Shown: positions 43,004 through 53,865, counted from the first letter of the stretch. The stretch: DNA of 64,000 nt from Rhodoferax antarcticus ANT.BR (GCF_001938565.1 NZ_MSYM01000018.1:331515-395514), one strand, 5' to 3'. The notes: generated by a model from the sequence alone, not told the origin. Made by a program: numbers and translations.

Positions 43004-43570
43004 ATGGGACTCGCTGCAGAAAAATCCATTTTTACCGCCGATGACTACCTGCCTTGGCAAGCCATGCAACTGGATCGCCATGAATACCTGGATGGCGAAG
43101 TGTTTGCCATACCCGCCACTGAAGATCGGCACAACACGACATCTGGCAACATCGCTCTGGCCCTGCGCCAGCACCTCAGTGGCAGCCCCTGCCGCACCTA
43201 CATGAGCGACATGCTGCTGCAGGTGGCCGCCTCCAACAGCTATTTTTACCCCGACGTGCTGGTGACCTGCAGCGCAATTGACCAAGCCAGCCCGCTGGTG
43301 AAAACCGAGCCCAAGCTGATCATTGAAGTGCTCTCACCCAGCACCGCCGCCTATGACCGGGGCTTGAAGTTCAGCCATTACCGCAGCCTGCCCAGCCTGG
43401 AAGAGTATGCGGTGATTGATCTCGGCAGCCGCATCACCGATGTGCATCGCAAAGGTGCGGACGGCCTGTGGGTGCTGCACCCGTTTGGCCAGGGCGAAAC
43501 CGTTGAACTCGCCAGCGTGGCCTTGCAGGTCAGCGCAGCACAACTGTTTGCTGATGTCCTGGACGTCTGA
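43004..43570 (+). CDS. Uma2-family (DUF820) PD-(D/E)XK endonuclease-like protein
   Basis: The 188-residue protein has YFYPDVLVTC and PKLIIEVLSPSTAAYDRGLK, the D...ExL/V pattern of Uma2, and RHEYLDGEVFAIPATEDRHN upstream. Such genes are highly mobile, and their cellular role is unsettled. It sits between two core genes and so is probably an insertion. Confidence 0.85.
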   Translation: MGLAAEKSIFTADDYLPWQAMQLDRHEYLDGEVFAIPATEDRHNTTSGNIALALRQHLSGSPCRTYMSDMLLQVAASNSYFYPDVLVTCSAIDQASPLVKTEPKLIIEVLSPSTAAYDRGLKFSHYRSLPSLEEYAVIDLGSRITDVHRKGADGLWVLHPFGQGETVELASVALQVSAAQLFADVLDV

Positions 43571-43628
43571 CGCTGCGATTTCAGTCACACCAGGCACGTC
43601 AAGCCGCCGCCACGGCTTTTTGAGACTT

Positions 43629-43667
43629 TTAGGCCTCTAGCCCTTATCCCCCTTGCTTGAGTAGCTA
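43629..43667 (-). repeat. Dispersed hairpin repeat, inverted copy R13
   Basis: This inverted copy ends at the recJ ATG, so it supplies the leader (GTAGCTATG) of recJ and probably shapes its translation start. Confidence 0.75.
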
Positions 43668-45478
43668 TGAAAATTATTGTTAGAGACGCCCCGCCGCGCA
43701 GCGTTTGGGCGCTGGAAAAAGCCGGCATTCACCCGTTGCTGGCGCAGTTGTATGCGGCGCGTGGCGTGTTGGACCCCTCTGAGCTGGATGCCGCGCTGGC
43801 GCATCTGCTGCCACCCACCGCCATGAAAGGCACAGCTGAGGCCGCACGCCTGCTGGCTGACGCGATTGCTGCCGATAAAAAACTCTGCATCGTGGCTGAC
43901 TACGACTGCGACGGCGCCACCGCCTGCGCTACTGCCGTGCGCGGCCTGCGCCTGCTGGGCGCCAAACACGTCGACTACATCGTTCCCGACCGCGTGCAAG
44001 ACGGCTACGGCCTGACCGCCCCGATTTCCGCGCGCGTCAAAGCCAGCGGCGCCGACGTGCTGATCACCGTGGACAACGGCATCGCCAGCTTTGACGGTGT
44101 GGCCGCAGCGCGTGCGCTGGGCCTGCAAGTGCTGGTGACCGACCACCACCTGTGCGCCAGTGTTAACGGCCAGATTGCCCTGCCTGACGCCGATGTGATC
44201 GTCAACCCAAACCAGCCCGGCTGCAGTTTCGAGAGCAAGTCCATCGCCGGCGTGGGTGTGATGTTTTATGTGCTGCTGGCGCTGCGCGCCGAGCTGCGCC
44301 AGCGTGGGGTGTTTGAAACACAGAGCGCCGCAGGGCTACCCGAAGGCGCGAGCACACCCATAGGGAGCAGCGCAGCACACGCAGTGGCAGGCGTGGCGGC
44401 CAACCAGACCGGCCCGCGCCTGGATACCCTGCTACCGCTGGTGGCGCTGGGCACGGTGGCCGACGTGGTGCGCCTGGATGCGAACAACCGCCGCCTGGTG
44501 GCTCAAGGCTTAAAACGGGTCCGAGCCCTTGCCATGCCTGCGGGACTAGCTGCGTTATTTGTAGCATCCTCACGCGACGCTGCTGCTGCTACCACCTTTG
44601 ACTTTGGCTTTGCTCTGGGCCCGCGCATCAACGCTGCCGGGCGATTGAGTGACATGACACTCGGCATCGAATGCCTGCTGACCGACGACCCGAACCGCGC
44701 CCTCGAACTGGCCAAAACCCTGGACAACATCAACCGCGAACGCCGCGAGATTGAGGGCAACATGCGCGAGCAAGCGCTGCTGGTGGCCGAGTCGCTGTTT
44801 GAAGATGCCGCCGAGGCACCCGCCGCCATTTGTGTGTTTGACCCGGACTTTCACGAAGGCGTGGTTGGCATCGTGGCCTCGCGCATCAAGGACAAACTTC
44901 ACCGGCCAGCTTTTGTGTTTGCACCCAGCGGGGCCACGGGCCACAGCCATGAGCTCAAAGGCTCGGGCCGTTCCATCCCAGGTTTTCACCTGCGCGACGC
45001 GCTGGACCTGGTGGCCAAGCGCCACCCCGGCGTGTTGCTGCGCTTTGGCGGCCATGCCATGGCGGCCGGCTGCACCATTGCCGAGGCGCATTTTGAAACC
45101 TTCGAGCAGGGCCTGGCCCAGGTCGCGCAGGAGTGGCTGTCTGCCGCCACCCTACAGCGCCGCCTGGACACCGACGGCCCGCTCAAGCCCGAATACCGCC
45201 GGGTGGACTTGGTGGATGCGCTGCACCACGAGGTCTGGGGCCAAGGCTTTGCCGCACCGACTTTCAGCGAAGAGGTGGAGGTGGTGTCGCAGCGGCTGGT
45301 GGGCGAAAAACACTTATCCCTGAAGCTCAAACACCGCGGCGAGCCGGTCGACGGCATCTGGTTTGGCCGCACCGAGCCCCTGCCCGCGCGGGTCAAACTG
45401 GCCTTCCGGCTGGACGCCGACAGCTGGCGCGGTGAACGCAAGGTGCGGTTTTTGGTGGAGGCGGCGGAGTTGGTCTAA
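43667..45478 (+). CDS. recJ: Single-stranded-DNA-specific exonuclease RecJ
   Basis: The 603-residue protein has the DHH motifs VADYDCDGATA (about 77) and VTDHHLC, and the DHHA1 domain with LRFGGHAMAAG. It degrades single-stranded DNA 5'-3' in recombination and mismatch repair. An insert LPEGASTPIGSSAAHAVAG (about 225-245) comes from the GC-rich repeat also present in fic. The ATG lies in the inverted repeat R13. Confidence 0.94.
   Translation: MKIIVRDAPPRSVWALEKAGIHPLLAQLYAARGVLDPSELDAALAHLLPPTAMKGTAEAARLLADAIAADKKLCIVADYDCDGATACATAVRGLRLLGAKHVDYIVPDRVQDGYGLTAPISARVKASGADVLITVDNGIASFDGVAAARALGLQVLVTDHHLCASVNGQIALPDADVIVNPNQPGCSFESKSIAGVGVMFYVLLALRAELRQRGVFETQSAAGLPEGASTPIGSSAAHAVAGVAANQTGPRLDTLLPLVALGTVADVVRLDANNRRLVAQGLKRVRALAMPAGLAALFVASSRDAAAATTFDFGFALGPRINAAGRLSDMTLGIECLLTDDPNRALELAKTLDNINRERREIEGNMREQALLVAESLFEDAAEAPAAICVFDPDFHEGVVGIVASRIKDKLHRPAFVFAPSGATGHSHELKGSGRSIPGFHLRDALDLVAKRHPGVLLRFGGHAMAAGCTIAEAHFETFEQGLAQVAQEWLSAATLQRRLDTDGPLKPEYRRVDLVDALHHEVWGQGFAAPTFSEEVEVVSQRLVGEKHLSLKLKHRGEPVDGIWFGRTEPLPARVKLAFRLDADSWRGERKVRFLVEAAELV
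44331..44380 (-). repeat. In-frame GC-rich repeat inside recJ
   Basis: GGCGCGAGCAC with flanking CCC/GGG blocks matches the reverse complement of the fic repeat at 14,544-14,633. It lies in a loop upstream of the conserved LVALGTVADVV. Confidence 0.6.
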
Positions 45479-45483
45479 GGCCT

Positions 45484-48400
45484 ATTGGGTTAGACAGCGC
45501 CCGTGCTAGCCATGACGAACCGATTTCTGCCCTGCTTTTTTGCCTGATACAAAGCATCGTCTGCTTCCAAGTCCCGGCAGAAGAACCACAAACTCCTCGC
45601 CACCATAACGGGCAACAAGATCCTCTGCCCGCTGCACCGAAGTACAAATAGTGTGCGCCACCCGCTTCAGACACATATCGCCTGCCTGATGCCCGTAGTG
45701 ATCGTTGTATTTTTTGAACAGATCAACGTCTATGAATACCAGGGCAAGCGGCTGGCCTAAGCGTTTGGTTCGCTGCCACTCTTTAATGAATGTTTCATCA
45801 AAACGGCGATCTACCACCGCATCATCTGAGACGATAGGCTGAAGCGTCTTCAGTGCCAATCGCTGCACGCTGCTTGACACCAGGCGCTTTTCCTCGGCCT
45901 CATGCTGCGTCATACGCTCCATTTGCTCGCGACCTCGCAAACCGCCCTCCAGGATCCAGCGCTTCTCGTCGTCCAGCAAACTGAACCGTACATCTGTCGC
46001 TCCGGTCATTTGCCCCACAAGTTCAACAATCCGCATCACAAGCCGAGGAAGTGATGTTTCAGATGCGAGCATCTGGAAAGCTCGCAGAAGGGAATTTTGA
46101 TCAGAAGGATCACCATGGTTGCTAAGCCAGCGCCCCCGCTGGGCAGTGCCAACAAAGGGTAGTTCGGTCTTCATTGCCTGTGTCTTGCCAACTGCGCCCC
46201 ACGCTTGGTAGAGGCTATGCGCCCGCGTCAACAGTTGCCGACCGACATGCTCCAGCCTACGGCGCATACAGAATTGGCTGGCCCGTTCGGTGATCAGCGC
46301 ATGATGCCAGGGACGCTGGTTTCCCTGCGCCTTCAGCATCGCCTGCTCGAACAACTGAAGTGCGCTCCACGGTTGTTCAATGGCGTCAAGCCGTTCTGCC
46401 TCTACAAGGTCGTAGAGGTGTCCAAAATTCATCGGGGCATCTGACGCGCGGGCAGAAAGCCATGTCTGGTTGGCCGCCAACCGCTCAAGAAGGCCGGTTC
46501 GCTCCGAGTCTGCGGGCGTCGTAGCCCTGATGTGCTGGATCAAAGCCAATGAGTGCAGCAGGTTTGCCAGGGCGGTCGGGTAAAACCCGGTGATGTAGGG
46601 CGCAAGGGTCACTGCCTTTTCGACATGTTGGCGCAGGGCCTCATCTTTGTTGAAAAGGCAAGCCGACAGCGCCCTGTAAATGTGGAAGTAACAGAGCGCC
46701 ACGGGAATATCCTTGGCGGCTATCAGGTGCTGCGTCTCTTTGAATTCTGCGTCGTCGAAACGTCCCGGGCTATGGGTCTGGCCTTGCAGCGCACGCAGCA
46801 GTTGCCGCATGCTGACCAAGGACTTGGCGCAATGGCGATTCCCGGTCTTCAGGGCAAAGCACAAGGCCGCTTCGATGGTGTTGTTGAGCTCTGCAAAACC
46901 TGCACCCGTATCCAACTGGGCGGTAAATGTCTGGTAGTAGGTAAAGCAGGCATATTCAAAATCGCCTGCCCGAACCAGTCCATCAAGCGCCATTCGTGCG
47001 GTGGTTATGACCTCTTCCAGGGGGCGAACCCAGTGGCTACCGACGACCGAAAATGCGTCGTAGGTTCGCGCTGCCTGTAGACCTTGCTGACGTTTTTTCG
47101 CGAGTTCTACGGCGATCAGACTGGCGCGGCAGCCTGTGACGTAGTCGCCGCGCAGCGTTATCGTGCACATGACAACGGCACTCAGCGACGCAATGCCTTT
47201 CGGGCAATAGCCATGTTCCAGCGCCAAACAAGCCGAGCGAATGAAAAACCAGAAGCCGATCAACGGGTTAAAAAACAGAGCCGCGGCCGCGGTGCGGTTC
47301 AGGAGCCTGGCCACGGCCAGCAGTCTGTCATCCGACAAATCCGACCCTTGACCGAGTTGCTCCAGCGCACCAGCAGCCACCAGGGCATAAAACCGGTCAA
47401 GCTCCAGCTGAACCACCGCAACAACGTCGTCTGTTGGCGCGCCTATATGCCAGTGTCCGAGCAAAGTGTTGCACAAAGCCACGGCTTCGCCATAAAGGGT
47501 CCGATTGGACAGGCTGACAATCTGCACACAGGCAGAGTCGACAAGCTGCATCGGCGATGTGACGTACGTTGTCAGTTCCGCATAGAGTGCATCGGCTTCA
47601 ACGTGGCGCGACAGGCTATAGAGAACGAGGTGCAGTTCAGCATGGAGTGCGAAAGCTATCGTGCTTGCGCTGCTATCACCTTGGTGTGCTTCATCGTTTT
47701 GCCAACCGCCTTGCGGCAACAGATTGACCCCCAGTCTCAGATACCGCTCTGCGGTGGTGAACGAGCCAGATTGACGCGCTTGTACTGCCGCTTTAAGGAA
47801 CAGCTGACATGCAAGCGCCCGTTCGGCAGCGTCGACAAGCAAGGACACCGCAATCGCGTAGTGCTCGGCTGCGCTGAATTGCGACTGATTGAAATGGCTG
47901 ACGGGGTCATCCATTGACCGGGCAAACCGTCGAGCCATAGCCAGATGCATCTGACTGCGCCAGTCATGATCTCGCAGTTGCTAAACCGCCTGCTGCATTC
48001 GGTCGTGAGAGAACCGGATCTGGACACCGGCCTCGCCCTGATGAAATGCGAGGACTGTCGGCGTTACGATTACTCCCCGCTCCATGGCAGGGCTCAACTG
48101 CGCAGAGAGTTCCTGCGGACGGGTCGCAGTGGCGAGTGACAACGGGCCCAAAGTGCATTCGTTACCCAGACAGGAGAAGGCAACCAATGCTTCGGCAGTG
48201 GCTAAAGGTAAGTCCGCAAGATGCTCAGAGAGGAAATCCAGGACATTGGCGCTCACCGGCCGGGCCAAGATAGCCGCCGTGTCCCAGCGCCACAATCCGC
48301 TTTCGGCATCGGGCTGTAGGGCTCCTTGCCGATAAGCGCATTGAGATACTCAACCGCAAAAAATATATTGCCCTCGGTCTTGGCGTAGAGCGCGGCAGCG

Positions 48401-48860
48401 AGCGGCTGAACTGCACCCGAAGGTGTGTGGAGCATGTCGGAAAGCAGATCGGTCAGATCAACGACTGTCAGATTGTCCAAGTGAAGAACGGTGGGCGGCT
48501 CTCCTGTTCCCGGTGCAGTTGGCTGGCGTAACGGCCTCAACAGCCTCATCAAGGGGTGGGCTGCATCTACTTCGTTGTCTCGGTAAGCGCCGATCAGCAT
48601 CAGCCCGTTGAGGTCGCTCTCTTCAAGAAGTGCGCCGATGAATTCAAGCGATGGCTGGTCTGCCCATTGCAGGTCATCAAGAAACAGAACAAGCGGATGC
48701 TCAGCAGCGGCAATTTGGCGAACCATACCAACCAACAAGGAGCGCAAACGTATTTGTGTTTCGATAAGGCCCAATTCCGAAACTGCGGGTTGTGGGCCGA
48801 GCAGCACCTCCAACTCTGGCACCACCTCAAGCCCGGGATGTTGATCATCAAACGCAAGTC
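45484..48860 (-). pseudogene. Large AAA ATPase-GAF-GGDEF signalling protein, decayed
   Basis: The remains run on the minus strand. First is an AAA_16 ATPase part (VLFLDDLQWADQPSLEFIGA, AYRDNEVDAAHPLMRLLRPL), then a long TPR-like helical region, a GAF domain (GATDVRFSLLDDEKRWILEG) and a GGDEF domain (FIDVDLFKKYNDHYGHQAG, ARYGGEEFVVLLPG). Lesions are loss of the 5' end before about 48,860, a frameshift near 48,318, a TAG stop at 47,981-47,983 and a deletion with frameshift near 45,580 that removes the rest of GGDEF up to ADDALYQAKKQGRNRFV. The original was probably a kinase/ATPase/diguanylate cyclase sensor. The 270 bp upstream hold nothing recognisable. Confidence 0.85.
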
Positions 48861-49136
48861 TCAATTAGTGCAATGTGCGGCAGTTTACTGGCTGAATTCC
48901 AGTGGAGAGTTCGGTGAATTCAAGTTAAATATTTTCCGGTGCAAGTTCAACTTATTCAAGTGATTTCAATGCTTGCTGGCTTCGACCTGTAACTCAAAAT
49001 CGCGTCAGAAGCAGATACTTGGCAAACAGCGGGGTGCCATCAGCGCGACCAGCGCGCCCGGTCAAACGTATTCATTGGATTGCGCAGCGCCAAGGCACAC
49101 GGCACAAGGTCATTGCCCGGGGCCTAAAATTAGTTG

Positions 49137-50015
49137 ATGAATGTCATGATTAACGCCGACCTGCACTGCCACTCGGTGATTTCCGACGGCACACTTACCC
49201 CTGAAGAACTCGCTCAACGCGCCAAAGTCAAAGGCGTCAACCTGTGGGCGCTGACCGACCATGACGACATTGGCGGACAGGCCCGTGCCGCCGCAGCTGC
49301 CGCCGCAGTTGGGCTGGACTACCTGACGGGTGTTGAGGTTTCGGTGAGTTTTTTGCACCAGACGGTGCACATCGTCGGCCTCGGTTTTGATGCCAGCAAC
49401 GTGGCGCTGTGCCTCGGTCTGACACAAACCCGCAGCGGGCGTGCCCAGCGCGCCCGCGACATGGCCGAGGACTTGGCGCGTGTCGGTATCAAAGACACGT
49501 TTGAGGGGGCTAAAAAATACGCAGGCAACCCCGACCTGATTTCGCGCACCCACTTTGCCCGTTTTCTGGTGGCAACCGGTGTTTGCAAAGACACGCAAGA
49601 GGTGTTTCGCAAATTCCTCACCGAAGGCAAGCCCGGCTACGTGCAGCACCGCTGGGCGACCCTAAAGGAAGCCGTCACCTGGATCACCCAGGCAGGCGGC
49701 ATGGCGGTGGTGGCGCACCCGGCGCGCTACAAGTTCAGCGCCAACGAAGAATTTGCCCTGTTCACCGAATTCAAGGGTTTAGGCGGCGCCGGCGTTGAAG
49801 TGGTCACCGGCAGCCACTCAACCGCCGAGGCCGCAGCTTATGCCGACATTGCACTGGAGTTTGCTCTGGCCGCCTCACGCGGCAGCGACTTTCACAGCCC
49901 CCAGGAGAGCCGTGTTGACCTGGGTGACCTGCCCGCGCTGCCAGAAAACCTCACACCGGTTTGGGCGCTGCTGCAAGACCGCATTCAGCGGGCAGTGCCC
50001 GTGCGCCAACCCTAA
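49137..50015 (+). CDS. rnm: PHP-domain 5'-3' exoribonuclease (RNase AM/YciV family)
   Basis: The 292-residue PHP protein has INADLHCHSVISDGTLTPEE, WALTDHDDIGG, VVAHPARY and ASRGSDFHSP, the full metal-binding set. E. coli YciV trims 5' ends of rRNAs. It heads the conserved order rnm - EamA - yciO - M50 protease - trpS. ATG 49,137 or 49,146 may be used. Confidence 0.9.
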   Translation: MNVMINADLHCHSVISDGTLTPEELAQRAKVKGVNLWALTDHDDIGGQARAAAAAAAVGLDYLTGVEVSVSFLHQTVHIVGLGFDASNVALCLGLTQTRSGRAQRARDMAEDLARVGIKDTFEGAKKYAGNPDLISRTHFARFLVATGVCKDTQEVFRKFLTEGKPGYVQHRWATLKEAVTWITQAGGMAVVAHPARYKFSANEEFALFTEFKGLGGAGVEVVTGSHSTAEAAAYADIALEFALAASRGSDFHSPQESRVDLGDLPALPENLTPVWALLQDRIQRAVPVRQP

Positions 50016-50200
50016 GGGCTCGTGTCGCAATAACATCCACATTTGCCTTGTCAGATTTGCGCGCATTGCCTTGTTCCAAATCGTTTGTTTAGCAGGGCTA
50101 ACTGGCGCGCTTTGCGCCTAGCACCGCATCCCAAAGCCGACACCTAAATGCACACCTTGTTACGTAACGAGCCCTCACTTGGCATGTCAATGGTTTTGTC

Positions 50201-51091
50201 ATGCCCTTGACGTTTTGGCGCAGCCGCCAGGGTGGCGGCATTTTGCTGATCATCACGGCCGCACTTTCCTTTGCGCTGCTGGATTCAGCCACCCGCCACA
50301 TCACCCAGTTGGCACCGGTTTTGATGCTGCTGTGGTTTCGATACGCTTTTCAGGCGGTAACCACTTTCGCACTGCGCTTTCCGGTGCAAAAAACCAGGCT
50401 GTTTGCCACACCCAACCCGAAGTTTCAGGCGCTGCGTGGTGCCTTGCTGCTGACCACCAGCCTGTGTTCGTTTTTTGGGCTGAAGTATTTGCCGGTGGCG
50501 GAATTCACCGCAATGATCATGCTCTCACCCTTGGTCGCGACCGCCATGGCGTCCGTCCTGCTCAAAATCCATGTCTCCCGTCTGCGCTGGGTGTTGATGG
50601 TGGTGGGCCTGAGTGGCGTGTTGCTGGTGGTGCGCCCCGGTGGCCAAGTGTTTGGCTGGGCGCTGCTGTTTCCGCTGCTGCTGGTGAGTACCTACGCCGG
50701 GTTTCAGGTGCTGACCAGCCGTCTGAGCGGCGACGAAAACCCCTACACCACCCACTTCTACACCGGGCTGGTGGGCACTCTGGTCATGAGCCCGGCACTG
50801 TTATGGAACTGGAGCACCCAGGCGCTGCTAACTTATTGGCCCTGGTTCCTGGCGCTCGGTTTTTTTGGCACTTTCGGCCACCTGATGCTGATTCGCGCCT
50901 TCAACCGCGCCAGCGCGGTGGTGCTTTCGCCCTACCTGTACACCCAGATCGCCTTTGCCACGCTGTGCAGTTGGCTATTTTTCAACCATGTTCCCGACGC
51001 ACTGGCCTGGGTGGGTATTGCGGTGATTGCAACGAGCGGCGTGGGCAACGCGCTGCTGTCCATCCGTGAGCTTAGGCCCAAGCGACAATAG
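50201..51091 (+). CDS. EamA-family (DMT) transporter
   Basis: The 296-residue protein has ten predicted TM segments in two EamA repeats (for example GILLIITAALSFALLDSA and VVGLSGVLLVVRPGG). The substrate is unknown. It lies 4 bp upstream of yciO. Confidence 0.88.
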   Translation: MPLTFWRSRQGGGILLIITAALSFALLDSATRHITQLAPVLMLLWFRYAFQAVTTFALRFPVQKTRLFATPNPKFQALRGALLLTTSLCSFFGLKYLPVAEFTAMIMLSPLVATAMASVLLKIHVSRLRWVLMVVGLSGVLLVVRPGGQVFGWALLFPLLLVSTYAGFQVLTSRLSGDENPYTTHFYTGLVGTLVMSPALLWNWSTQALLTYWPWFLALGFFGTFGHLMLIRAFNRASAVVLSPYLYTQIAFATLCSWLFFNHVPDALAWVGIAVIATSGVGNALLSIRELRPKRQ

Positions 51092-51095
51092 CGCC

Positions 51096-51719
51096 ATGCC
51101 TGAACTTTTTGAAATCCACCCCGACAACCCGCAGCCACGTCTATTGAAGCAGGCCACCGCCCTGCTTGACAAGGGCGAGGTGCTGGCCGTGCCCACCGAC
51201 TCCAGCTATGCGCTGGTCTGCCATTTGGACGACAAGGCCGCGGCCGACAAGCTGCGCCGCATCCGGGGTGTGGACGACAAGCACCATCTGACGCTGCTGT
51301 GCCGCGACCTGTCAGAGCTGTCGAGCTATGCGCAGGTGGACAACCAGCAGTACCGTCGCCTCAAGGCGGCCACGCCCGGCCCGTTTACCTTCATTCTGCT
51401 AGCCACCAAAGAGGTGCCACGCCGCTTGAGCCACCCCTCGCGCAAGACCATCGGCCTGCGCGTGCCCGAACATAAAGTGCTCCAGGAGCTTCTAGCCCTT
51501 TACAGTGCTCCGCTTCTAGCTACTACCTTGATAGCACCAGGTGAAGAGCATCCGTTTAACGACGCGCAAGACATCCGCGAGCACTACCGCGGTCGCGTTG
51601 CGGCGGTGATCGACTCTGGTGCCTGCCCGCGCGAGCCCACCACGGTGGTTGACCTGACCGGTTCAGAGCCTGTCATCATCCGCGAAGGTCGCGGCTCACT
51701 GGCGCTGCTGGGCCTGTAA
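51096..51719 (+). CDS. yciO: YciO/Sua5-family threonylcarbamoyl-AMP synthase-like protein
   Basis: The 207-residue protein shows AVPTDSSYALVCHLDDKAAA, the KxR-type RKTIGLRVPEHKVLQELLAL and TTVVDLTGSEPVIIREGRGS. YciO is related to TsaC but is a weaker or alternative enzyme. A stretch at 51,486-51,530 with unusual CTA codons coincides with an inverted copy of the 44-bp repeat. Confidence 0.88.
   Translation: MPELFEIHPDNPQPRLLKQATALLDKGEVLAVPTDSSYALVCHLDDKAAADKLRRIRGVDDKHHLTLLCRDLSELSSYAQVDNQQYRRLKAATPGPFTFILLATKEVPRRLSHPSRKTIGLRVPEHKVLQELLALYSAPLLATTLIAPGEEHPFNDAQDIREHYRGRVAAVIDSGACPREPTTVVDLTGSEPVIIREGRGSLALLGL
51486..51530 (-). repeat. Dispersed hairpin repeat, inverted copy R15 inside yciO
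   Basis: The reverse complement reads GCTATCAAGGTAGTAGCTAG and then GTAAAGGGCTAGAAGC, matching the repeat family and its upstream flank. It encodes LLALYSAPLLATTLIA in frame without an obvious length change. Confidence 0.55.
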
Positions 51720-51738
51720 GCCAAAGGATTTTTTACAT

Positions 51739-52407
51739 ATGGACTTTGGCAACCTGATACAGACCATCACGATCTACGCGATACCGGTGCTGCTGTCGAT
51801 CACCCTGCACGAAGCTGCCCACGGCTATGTCGCACGGCATTTCGGTGACAACACCGCCTACCTGGCCGGGCGGATCACCCTCAATCCGTTCAAACACATC
51901 GACCCAGTTGGCACCATTCTGATGCCGCTGATGCTGTACTTTGCCACCTCTGGCGCGTTTTTATTTGGCTATGCCAAGCCGGTGCCGGTGCGTTTTGATA
52001 AGCTGCGCCACCCAAAAAAAGACATGGTCTGGGTCGCGCTGGCCGGCCCCGCATCCAACTTTGTGCAGGCGTTGCTCTGGGCCGTGGTGTTTTACTTGAT
52101 GCAGGCCAGCGGCGTCAACGAACCGTTCTTCCTTAAGATGGCTCAGGGTGGCATTCTGGTCAATGTGATCATGTTTGTGTTCAACCTTTTTCCCCTCCCG
52201 CCGCTGGACGGCGGGCGCATTCTGGTGGGCCTGTTGCCGTACCGGCAGGCGACGATGGTGTCGCGGGTGGAGCCGTATGGTTTTTTCATCGTCATAGCCT
52301 TGGTTTTGACCGGCGTAGTGACCAGCCTGTGGTTGCGCCCGTTGATGAGCTTGACGCTCGGACTGATCGACCTGCTGCTCACGCCATTGCTGCTGTTGCT
52401 GCGCTAA
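51739..52407 (+). CDS. Site-2 protease family membrane metalloprotease (M50)
   Basis: The 222-residue, multi-TM protein has the zinc motif LHEAAHGYVA (HExxH) and FNLFPLPPLDGGR (NxxPxPxLDGG). Members cleave membrane proteins; substrates are unknown. It lies in the rnm-trpS order. Confidence 0.92.
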   Translation: MDFGNLIQTITIYAIPVLLSITLHEAAHGYVARHFGDNTAYLAGRITLNPFKHIDPVGTILMPLMLYFATSGAFLFGYAKPVPVRFDKLRHPKKDMVWVALAGPASNFVQALLWAVVFYLMQASGVNEPFFLKMAQGGILVNVIMFVFNLFPLPPLDGGRILVGLLPYRQATMVSRVEPYGFFIVIALVLTGVVTSLWLRPLMSLTLGLIDLLLTPLLLLLR

Positions 52408-52441
52408 GCGTGCTTTTTTTGTTGTTTTTGACTGTTTCCTC

Positions 52442-53752
52442 ATGAGTATCGAGCGCTTTCTTACTGGCATCACGCCTTCCGGCACCCCTCACTTGGGCAA
52501 CTATGTGGGGTCGATTCGGCCCTCGGTTGCCGCCAGCCTGCGTTTGGGCGTGCAGAGCTTTTACTTTCTGGCCGACTACCACGCCTTGATCAAGGTCGAC
52601 GACCCGGCGCGTATCCAGCGCTCCAGTCTGGAAATTGCCGCCAGCTGGCTGGCATGCGGGCTGGACCCGGACGAGGTGGTGTTTTACCGCCAGTCAGACG
52701 TGCCCGAAATCCCAGAACTCACCTGGTTTTTAAGCTGCGTGCTCGGCAAGGGCGTACTCAACCGCGCTCATGCTTATAAGGCCGCGGTGGACAAAAACAA
52801 CGCCGCCGGGCTTGATGCTGACGCCGATGTGAACGTCGGTCTGTTCATGTACCCGGTGCTGATGGGGGCCGACATTTTGATGTTTAACGCGCACCAGGTG
52901 CCGGTGGGGCGTGACCAGGTGCAGCACATCGAGATGGCCCGCGACATGGCCAACAGCTTCAACCACCGCTACGGCGTGCACTTTGTCGCGCCCGAAGCTG
53001 CCATTGAAGACAATGTGGCCACCCTGCCCGGCCTGGATGGCCGCAAGATGAGCAAGAGCTACGACAACACCATCCCGCTGTTTGCGCCACGTGACCAGTT
53101 GCAAAAGCTCATCAGCGGCATCGTTACCGACAGCAAAGCCCCGGGCGAGCCGAAAAGTGTCGACGGCTCAGCACTGTTCCAGATTTACCAGGCCTTTGCC
53201 AGTGCCGAAGAAACTAAAAACCTGCGTCAAGCCTATGCCAACGGCATTGGCTGGGGCGAGGCTAAACAGATAGTGTTTGAACGCATTGATCAGGAGCTGG
53301 CGCCAATGCGCGCCGCTTATGAAGCGCTGATGAACAACCCCGGCAAGATCGAAGCCATTTTTCAGGTTGGGGCAGTTAAGGCGCGCGCCATTGCCACGCC
53401 CTTCATGGCCGAGTTGCGCCATGCGGTGGGCCTACGCGATTTGCGCGTCCAAGCCACGCAGACTGCCAGAACGGTCAAGTTAGCACTTCCCGTGTTTAAA
53501 CAATACCGCGAGACGGATGGCCACTTTTACTTCAAATTGCAGAGCGCCGAAGGCAAGCTGCTGCTGCAAAGCAACGGCTTTGCATCACCCAAGGTAGCCG
53601 GGCAAAGCATTGCCACCCTGCAAGCCGAGGGTGCCAGCGCACTTGCCACCTTGGCGGGGCAGGTGCAACTGGCAAAGGGTGTGAGCAGCGACGAGCTTGA
53701 ATCCGCTGTGCAGGCCTTGCATGAGGCCCGGGCCGAATCCAACGGCAAATAG
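52442..53752 (+). CDS. trpS: Tryptophanyl-tRNA synthetase
   Basis: The 436-residue class I synthetase has the HIGH-type [11 protein letters not shown] and [13 protein letters not shown]. It is about 90 residues longer than E. coli TrpRS because of a C-terminal domain ([20 protein letters not shown] onward), a form I know from betaproteobacteria. The last gene before tRNA-Ser. Confidence 0.94.
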   Translation: MSIERFLTGITPSGTPHLGNYVGSIRPSVAASLRLGVQSFYFLADYHALIKVDDPARIQRSSLEIAASWLACGLDPDEVVFYRQSDVPEIPELTWFLSCVLGKGVLNRAHAYKAAVDKNNAAGLDADADVNVGLFMYPVLMGADILMFNAHQVPVGRDQVQHIEMARDMANSFNHRYGVHFVAPEAAIEDNVATLPGLDGRKMSKSYDNTIPLFAPRDQLQKLISGIVTDSKAPGEPKSVDGSALFQIYQAFASAEETKNLRQAYANGIGWGEAKQIVFERIDQELAPMRAAYEALMNNPGKIEAIFQVGAVKARAIATPFMAELRHAVGLRDLRVQATQTARTVKLALPVFKQYRETDGHFYFKLQSAEGKLLLQSNGFASPKVAGQSIATLQAEGASALATLAGQVQLAKGVSSDELESAVQALHEARAESNGK

Positions 53753-53777
53753 GCCACTGATACAATCTCGGGTTCGC

Positions 53778-53865
53778 GGAGAGATGGCAGAGTGGCCGAA
53801 TGTACCTGACTCGAAATCAGGCGTACCGCAAGGTACCGTGGGTTCGAATCCCACTCTCTCCGCCA
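53778..53865 (+). tRNA. tRNA-Ser(CGA)
   Basis: The acceptor GGAGAGA pairs with TCTCTCC, and CCA is encoded. The anticodon stem CCTGA/TCAGG holds CTCGAAA (anticodon CGA). The long variable arm TACCGCAAGGTA is serine-type, and GGTTCGAATCC is the T arm. It is the presumed attachment gene of the following integrase. Confidence 0.95.
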
